DNA of 64,000 nucleotides, from the NCBI RefSeq assembly GCF_029893585.1, contig NZ_JARXYX010000004.1, positions 62,001 to 126,000 of the forward strand, read 5' to 3'. Position 1 is the first letter of the stretch. Each line of letters opens with the position of its first letter. Below the pieces are notes generated by a model. That model did no database searches. It had not been told where the DNA came from and saw only the letters and a list, made by a program, of their open reading frames with translations. This DNA comes from Streptomyces sp. LBL. Its GTDB lineage: Bacteria; Actinomycetota; Actinomycetes; Streptomycetales; Streptomycetaceae. Shown here in pieces: positions 59,487 to 64,000 of this stretch. The translations under genes and the position numbers were made by a program.

Positions 59487-59739
59487 CCCCCACCCTTCAG
59501 GGTGGAGGTGTAGGGCATCCTGAGCCCAGCGGCCCGGAGGGCCGCAGCGGCACTGCTAAATTCGCCTTGTCCGACAACGTAGTTGGCGGACCTACCGCCG
59601 GACTGGCGGGACGTCAAGCCTGTGGAGACCTTGTCAGACCACCCTCGGGTGGCAGGGGCCGATGAAGCAGGAACCCAAGGGAGCACCGCGTAGCGGTGCT
59701 GACCGGAATCGCCTGCGTTCACGCAGGCGAGGATGTCAA
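59487..59739 (+). mobile_element. Possible IS200/IS605 end / omega-RNA-like remnant without transposase
   Basis: The segment ends on the plus strand with GATGAAGCAGGAACCC. A perfect hairpin follows (agcaccgc, 3-base loop, gcggtgct at 59682-59700), then a second (cgcctgcgt/acgcaggcg at 59710-59729), then GAGGATGTCAA. From memory this layout resembles the right end and guide-RNA scaffold of TnpB elements. The left part has another hairpin (ccaccct/agggtgg at 59490-59505). No tnpA or tnpB frame is present. The last bases overlap the rpiB stop codon. This is the only content of the 336-base spacer. Confidence 0.4.
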
Positions 59740-60221
59740 TGCTGCGGATGGTGCGCCGGGATCGGCGGCAGGTCGCCCGTCGTCTCGTAGGCGGCCAGCA
59801 TCTCGATGCGGCGGCTGTGCCGCTCGTCACCGGAGAACGGGGTGTTGAGGAAGGTCTCGACGAACTTCGTCGCCTCCTCCTGCGTGTGCATGCGCGCGCC
59901 CACCGCCACGACGTTCGCGTCGTTGTGCTGGCGGCCCAGCGACGCCGTCTCCTCGCTCCAGGCGAGCGCCGCGCGCACGCCCTTCACCTTGTTCGCCGCG
60001 ATCTGCTCGCCGTTGCCGGAGCCGCCGATCACGATGCCGAGGGCGTCGGGGTCGGCCGCCGTACGCTCCGCGGCGCGGAGGCAGAACGGGGGGTAGTCGT
60101 CCTGGGCGTCGTAGATGTGCGGACCGCAGTCCACGGGGTCGTGGCCGGCCGCCTTGAGCCAGTCGACGAGGTGGTTCTTGAATTCGAAGCCCGCATGGTC
60201 GGAGCCGAGATACACGCGCAT
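59736..60221 (-). CDS. rpiB: Ribose-5-phosphate isomerase B
   Basis: This 161-residue RpiB interconverts ribose-5-phosphate and ribulose-5-phosphate. The N terminus MRVYLGSDHAGFE and the GIVIGGSGNGEQIAANKV loop mark the actinobacterial type, in which Glu72 rather than Cys acts as the base. NDANVVAVGARMH is also typical. It ends PAHHPQH at a TGA that lies within the GATGTCAA end of the putative mobile-element remnant. Confidence 0.96.
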   Translation of the reverse strand: MRVYLGSDHAGFEFKNHLVDWLKAAGHDPVDCGPHIYDAQDDYPPFCLRAAERTAADPDALGIVIGGSGNGEQIAANKVKGVRAALAWSEETASLGRQHNDANVVAVGARMHTQEEATKFVETFLNTPFSGDERHSRRIEMLAAYETTGDLPPIPAHHPQH

Positions 60222-60435
60222 GGGACGAGTGTGACACGAACGTTTCGGGGCAGCAGCCTCGGGGGTTCGGCGCGAAAACTCCAGGCAATGCTACGAAAGC
60301 TCAGGAAAAGCTCAAGTAACGATCCGGATTCAAAGGTTCACCTAACCCTTTGCCTCCGATTCACTGGACCGACTCGTTCGCCCTCGTACACCGCTCGTAC
60401 GGGGCCAGTTCAACCGGCGCAAAGGAAATCCGCCC

Positions 60436-61875
60436 ATGACGTCGCAGCCGACCCTCCCCCAGGCCGGTCACGCCCCAGGAGCCCCCGGTGAACCCGGCGG
60501 TGGCCTCCAGGCAGGCCTCAAGAACCGTCATCTCTCGATGATCGCCATCGGTGGTGTCATCGGGGCCGGACTCTTCGTCGGCTCCAGCTCCGGTATCGCC
60601 ACCGCGGGCCCCGGCATCCTTCTGTCATACGCCCTGGTCGGCACGCTCGTCGTGCTGGTGATGCGGATGCTCGGTGAGATGTCCGCCGCCAACCCGACCT
60701 CGGGTTCCTTCTCGGCGCACGCCGACCGGGCGCTGGGGCGCTGGGCCGGGTTCTCCATCGGCTGGCTGTACTGGTTCTTCTGGGTCGTCGTGCTCGCCGT
60801 CGAGGCGACCGCCGGGGCCAAGATCCTGGAAGGGTGGGTGCCCGCCGTACCGCAGTGGGGGTGGGCGCTGATCGTGATGGTGGTGCTGACCGCCACCAAC
60901 CTCGTCTCCGTCGGCTCCTACGGCGAGTTCGAGTTCTGGTTCGCCGGGATCAAGGTCGTCGCGATCGGTGCGTTCATCATCGTGGGCGGGCTGGCCGTGT
61001 TCGGCGTGCTGCCGGGCGTCGACAGCGACAAGGCCGGACTGGGCAACCTCACCGACCACGGCGGGTTCCTGCCCAACGGGCCCGGCGCCGTCCTCACCGG
61101 TGTACTGCTGGTCGTCTTCTCCTTCATGGGCAGCGAGATCGCCACCCTCGCCGCCGGTGAGTCGGAGGACCCGCAGCGGGCTGTGACAAAATCCACCAAC
61201 AGCATCATCTGGCGTATCGGCATCTTCTACCTCGGCTCGATCTTCGTCGTCGTGACTCTGCTGCCGTGGAACGACAAGTCGATCGCCGAACAGGGCTCCT
61301 ACGTCGCCGCCCTGGACTCCCTCGGCATCGCGCACGCCGGTCAGATCATGAACTTCATCGTGCTGACCTCGGTGCTCTCCTGCCTCAACTCCGGCCTGTA
61401 CACGGCCTCCCGGATGGCCTTCTCGCTCGGTGGGCGGGGGGACGCCCCGAAGGCGTTCGCGCGGGTCAACGGCCGGGGTGTGCCGATGGCGGCGATCCTC
61501 GCGTCGGTCGTGTTCGGCTTCGTCGCCGTTTTCTTCAACTACCTGTCCCCGGACAGGATCTTCCTCTTCCTCGTCAACTCCTCCGGTGCGGTCGCACTGT
61601 TCGTGTGGCTGGCGATCTGCTTCTCGCAGCTGCGCATGCGGAAGATCATTCAGGCCGAGGCGCCGGAGAAGCTGGTCGTGAGGATGTGGCTGTACCCGTA
61701 CCTGACCTGGGCGACGGCCGCGCTGATCGTGTTCGTCCTGGGCTACATGCTCACCGACACCGAGCACGACGGCCGGGAGACCGTGCTGTTGTCCCTGCTG
61801 GTTGCGGCGATCGTGCTCGTCATCGCCTTCGTGAAGGAGCGCGTCCAGAGCGGTCGTACGCCCAGGAAGGGCTGA
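60436..61875 (+). CDS. Amino acid permease (APC superfamily, AAT/GABA-permease type)
   Basis: This 479-residue protein has twelve membrane helices. The first signature is LKNRHLSMIAIGGVIGAGLFVGSS near residue 28, and the substrate-path GSEIATLAAGESEDPQ is near 231, typical of the AAT branch that includes GabP. It imports an amino acid with a proton. Which one cannot be told. AAAGGAA precedes the ATG. It is divergent from rpiB with a 214-base spacer and ends at a very strong hairpin. Confidence 0.93.
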   Translation: MTSQPTLPQAGHAPGAPGEPGGGLQAGLKNRHLSMIAIGGVIGAGLFVGSSSGIATAGPGILLSYALVGTLVVLVMRMLGEMSAANPTSGSFSAHADRALGRWAGFSIGWLYWFFWVVVLAVEATAGAKILEGWVPAVPQWGWALIVMVVLTATNLVSVGSYGEFEFWFAGIKVVAIGAFIIVGGLAVFGVLPGVDSDKAGLGNLTDHGGFLPNGPGAVLTGVLLVVFSFMGSEIATLAAGESEDPQRAVTKSTNSIIWRIGIFYLGSIFVVVTLLPWNDKSIAEQGSYVAALDSLGIAHAGQIMNFIVLTSVLSCLNSGLYTASRMAFSLGGRGDAPKAFARVNGRGVPMAAILASVVFGFVAVFFNYLSPDRIFLFLVNSSGAVALFVWLAICFSQLRMRKIIQAEAPEKLVVRMWLYPYLTWATAALIVFVLGYMLTDTEHDGRETVLLSLLVAAIVLVIAFVKERVQSGRTPRKG

Positions 61876-61892
61876 GCGCGCCGCAGGCGCCC

Positions 61893-61946
61893 GACGCCGA
61901 AGGGGCTGTACCGCACGCACGTGTGCCGTACAGCCCCTTCGGCGTC
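61893..61946 (+). terminator. Perfect 19-bp hairpin after the permease gene
   Basis: The arms 61893-61911 and 61928-61946 are exactly complementary. Inner bases (gcac...gtgc) extend the pairing. It lies 18 bases past the permease stop. Confidence 0.9.
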
Positions 61947-61992
61947 TCACAGGACCGGCCTGGCGCCGAGAGACGCCGGGACACCGGGAAAC

Positions 61993-62050
61993 GCGGCAGA
62001 GGCTCGCCGGGTTGACGTCGCAGTACGACGACCCGGCGAGCCTCTGCCGC
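61993..62050 (-). terminator. Perfect 20-bp hairpin downstream of bioY
   Basis: The arms 61993-62012 and 62031-62050 are exactly complementary with an 18-base loop. It is the second long hairpin between the convergent permease and bioY genes. Confidence 0.85.
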
Positions 62051-62052
62051 GG

Positions 62053-62084
62053 GAACTCGGGAACTCCGGAACTCCGGAACTCCG
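62053..62084. repeat. Four 8-bp tandem repeats after bioY
   Basis: Units gaactcgg, gaactccg, gaactccg and gaactccg occupy 62053-62084, three bases from the bioY stop and directly beside the hairpin. Confidence 0.85.
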
Positions 62085-62087
62085 GAG

Positions 62088-62663
62088 TCAGCGCTTGAGC
62101 AGCTTCCAGGCGGTGGGCAGGACGCCCATCGCCAGGGCGGCCTTCAGGGCGTCGCCGATCAGGAACGGGGTGAGGCCGGCCGCGATCGCCGCGGAGGCCG
62201 AGAGGCCGGCGGCGTAGGCGAGGTACGGAACACCGACGGCGTAGATGATCGCCTCGCCCACCAGCATGGTGCCCGCCATGCGCGGCACCGAACGGTCGGC
62301 GCCGCGGCGGGCCAGGGCGCCCACGGCGACGGACGCGAGGATCATGCCGAGGATGTAGCCGAAGGCGACGGAGACACCGGAGGTGCCGTTGGCGAACCAC
62401 GGCACTCCGGCGAGACCGGCCAGCGCGTACAGGACGAGCGCGGACACCCCGCGGCGGGCGCCGAGGCCGGTGGAGACGAGCAGCGCGGCGAAGGTCTGGC
62501 CGGTCACCGGGACCGGGGAACCGGGCACGGGCACCGCGATCTGGGCGGCGAGGCCGGTGAGTACGGCGCCGCCGGCCACGAGGGCGATGTCCCGGACGCG
62601 GGAGGCGGGGAGCAGGTCGGCGAGGACCTGGCCGGTGCGGGCGGGGGCGACGGCGGTGCTCAT
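62088..62663 (-). CDS. bioY: Biotin transporter substrate-binding protein BioY
   Basis: This 191-residue S component has six membrane helices. Family motifs are VPVTGQTFAALLVSTGLGARRG near residue 52, GLAGVPWFANGTSG near 83, and GYILGMILAS near 102. It binds biotin and works with an ECF ATPase module, not encoded in this window. It is monocistronic. The ATG at 62663 follows a GAG-rich site. Confidence 0.95.
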   Translation of the reverse strand: MSTAVAPARTGQVLADLLPASRVRDIALVAGGAVLTGLAAQIAVPVPGSPVPVTGQTFAALLVSTGLGARRGVSALVLYALAGLAGVPWFANGTSGVSVAFGYILGMILASVAVGALARRGADRSVPRMAGTMLVGEAIIYAVGVPYLAYAAGLSASAAIAAGLTPFLIGDALKAALAMGVLPTAWKLLKR

Positions 62664-62889
62664 GGGGACTCCGCGAGGGTGTGAACGGCGGGGGACACGG
62701 TGACGCTATCCCAGGCGCCTCGCGCCGTTCACCGTGAGCGCTCGACAAAGGGTGGAGCGGGGGCTTGGTGGGCTCTGCACAAAGAGTGGGAGTTACACCC
62801 GGTTCGACGTGATGCCGGTCACTGAGGTGGAGTGGTGCGGGCGACGCCCAGGGCGCCCTGGACCTCTGTAGGGTTCCGCCAACGCGTCC

Positions 62890-63115
62890 GGCTGCGTGGA
62901 GAGCAAGTGCCGTCTGCCGTCCGGGCGGCGGTGGGGTGTGACGGGGCTTTCGTCGACAGCGTGGACATGTGCCCTCACGCCCGTCGGTCACCGTCCGGGC
63001 AGCGGTGGGGGCTTTCGCCGGCCGCGTGGAGGCCGGCCGCGTGGACATGTGCCGTCTCGCCCGTCGGTCGCCGTCTGGGCAGCGGTGGGGGCTTTTGCTA
63101 GCTTCGTGCGCATGC
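62890..63115. repeat. Three imperfect ~80-bp direct repeats upstream of the ROK gene
   Basis: The words gtggacatgtgcc recur at 62961 and 63041 (period 80). Each is followed by tc-rich sequence and ccgtcnggtc-ccgtcngggcagcggtgggggcttt. A third, degenerate unit precedes them at about 62890. The 62664-63271 spacer otherwise contains no gene. Confidence 0.8.
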
Positions 63116-63271
63116 TTGCCCAGGCTCGGAACTTCTCGTCGCGTCGCTATGTCGACCTGCGACGCGTGGGCACAGCCACCTGTCGCCGCCCCTGAGGCGG
63201 GCGGAACGGCTCCGGCGCGCCTCGACGCATGAGACGGCGCAGTGTCGGACCCGTTCCTGAGGAAGACTCCC

Positions 63272-64000
63272 ATGCCCCGTACCGCGGCACCCCCTCTCAC
63301 CTCCCCCGTACCCCGCGCCGCCGACAGCGACCGGCGCCGGACGAACGCGAGCGTCGTCCTGCGGTCCGTGCTGGAGCACGGGCCCGTCGCCCGCAGCACC
63401 ATCTCCCGGCTGACCGGGCTGTCCCCGGCGTCGGTCACCGACTACTGCGCCCGCTTCACCGAGGCCGGGCTCATCCGTGAGGCCGCCGCGCCCAGGCGCT
63501 CCCAGGGTGCGGGCCGCCCACATGTGCCCGTCGACCTGGACGACTCCCGGTTCGTAGTGGGCGGAGTCCATGTGGCCGTGCCCTACACGACGGTCGCGGT
63601 GCTGAATCTGCGGGGCCAGGTGCTGGCCGAGCGGCGGTTGAAGCACGAGGGTCACGAGGGTACAGAGCCCGCGTCCGTGCTGGAGTGCGCCGCCGACGGG
63701 CTGGTGGCCCTGCTCGACGAGTTCCCGGGGTACCGGCCCCTGGGCGTCGGCTTCGCGGCCGGCGGCTGGGTGGACGGGGAGACCGGGACCGTCGTCGAGC
63801 ACCCGCTGCTGGGCTGGCGCGAGGTCCCGGCACGGCAGGTGATCGGCGCCCGCGCCGGGCTGCCGGTCCATGTGGACGGGCACGCGCGGGCGTTGGTCAA
63901 CGCGGAGCGGCTGTTCGGGCGGGGGCGCGGCAGCCGGAGCGTGCTGCACCTGTTCGTCGGCAACGTGGTGGACGCGGCGTTCGCGACCAACGACGCGGTG
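63272..64000 (+). CDS. ROK-family transcriptional regulator (3' end beyond window)
   Basis: I read an ATG frame open to the right edge, 243 residues visible. A winged helix-turn-helix occupies about 28-75 (VLRSVLEHGPVARSTISRLTGLSPASVTDYCARFTEAGL). The ROK domain follows, with VGGVHVAVPYTTVAVLNLRGQVLAE near 92, GVGFAAGGWVDGETGTVVEHPLLGW near 155, and VHVDGHARALVNAERLFGRGRG near 198. The family senses sugars or sugar phosphates. GAGGAAG lies six bases before the ATG. Confidence 0.9.
   Translation, partial: MPRTAAPPLTSPVPRAADSDRRRTNASVVLRSVLEHGPVARSTISRLTGLSPASVTDYCARFTEAGLIREAAAPRRSQGAGRPHVPVDLDDSRFVVGGVHVAVPYTTVAVLNLRGQVLAERRLKHEGHEGTEPASVLECAADGLVALLDEFPGYRPLGVGFAAGGWVDGETGTVVEHPLLGWREVPARQVIGARAGLPVHVDGHARALVNAERLFGRGRGSRSVLHLFVGNVVDAAFATNDAV

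Overview
The window is a high-GC actinomycete chromosome segment, almost certainly Streptomyces. The evidence is strong third-position GC bias, GTG/TTG starts, the order mrdA-rodA / mreBCD / ndk / DUF4233 / folC / valS / clpX-clpP2-clpP1 / tig, and DUF397 and XRE-DUF5753 genes typical of the genus.

Region 1 (1-7.3 kb) is accessory: a repeat-built membrane protein cut by the left edge, a secreted proline-rich protein, an unknown polytopic/extracellular protein, a TerD-family protein, and a coupled pair on lower-GC DNA (a two-TM protein plus a membrane-anchored WD40 protein).

Region 2 (7.3-29.4 kb) is core housekeeping, nearly all on the minus strand: a radical SAM protein, CYTH-CHAD, the cell-shape cluster (rodA, mrdA, mreD, mreC, mreB), ndk, a DUF4233 protein, folC, valS, clpX, clpP2, clpP1 and tig, then tRNA-Pro(UGG) and tRNA-Gly(UCC).

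Region 3 (29.6-56.7 kb) is the most interesting part: a type VII (ESX-like) secretion locus read leftward. The machinery (DUF6177 protein, triple-ATPase EccC, MinD/EspI-like ATPase, EccD, a small membrane protein) lies downstream of two near-identical effector cassettes. Each cassette has two small Esx-like proteins, a DUF6507 protein and a large toxin. The two toxins share about 375 N-terminal residues but end in different toxin domains: an R-STS-ExE ADP-ribosyltransferase in one, and a D-I-K nuclease-like domain in the other. Each is followed by a different set of candidate immunity genes: three paralogous unknown proteins (one frameshifted) for the first, and an overlapping pentapeptide-repeat protein for the second. 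EccB, EccE and mycosin are not seen. An FG-GAP secreted protein, a broken methyltransferase gene, a DUF397/XRE pair and a tRNA-Arg-like fragment lie between the cassettes, so this looks like a mobile or recombining toxin island.

Region 4 (56.7-64 kb) returns to chromosomal genes: a PP2C/SpoIIE phosphatase, an Fpg/Nei glycosylase, rpiB (its stop codon abuts a possible IS200/IS605-type end), an amino-acid permease, bioY and the start of a ROK-family regulator. Several perfect long hairpins act as terminators, and several spacers contain short tandem repeats.
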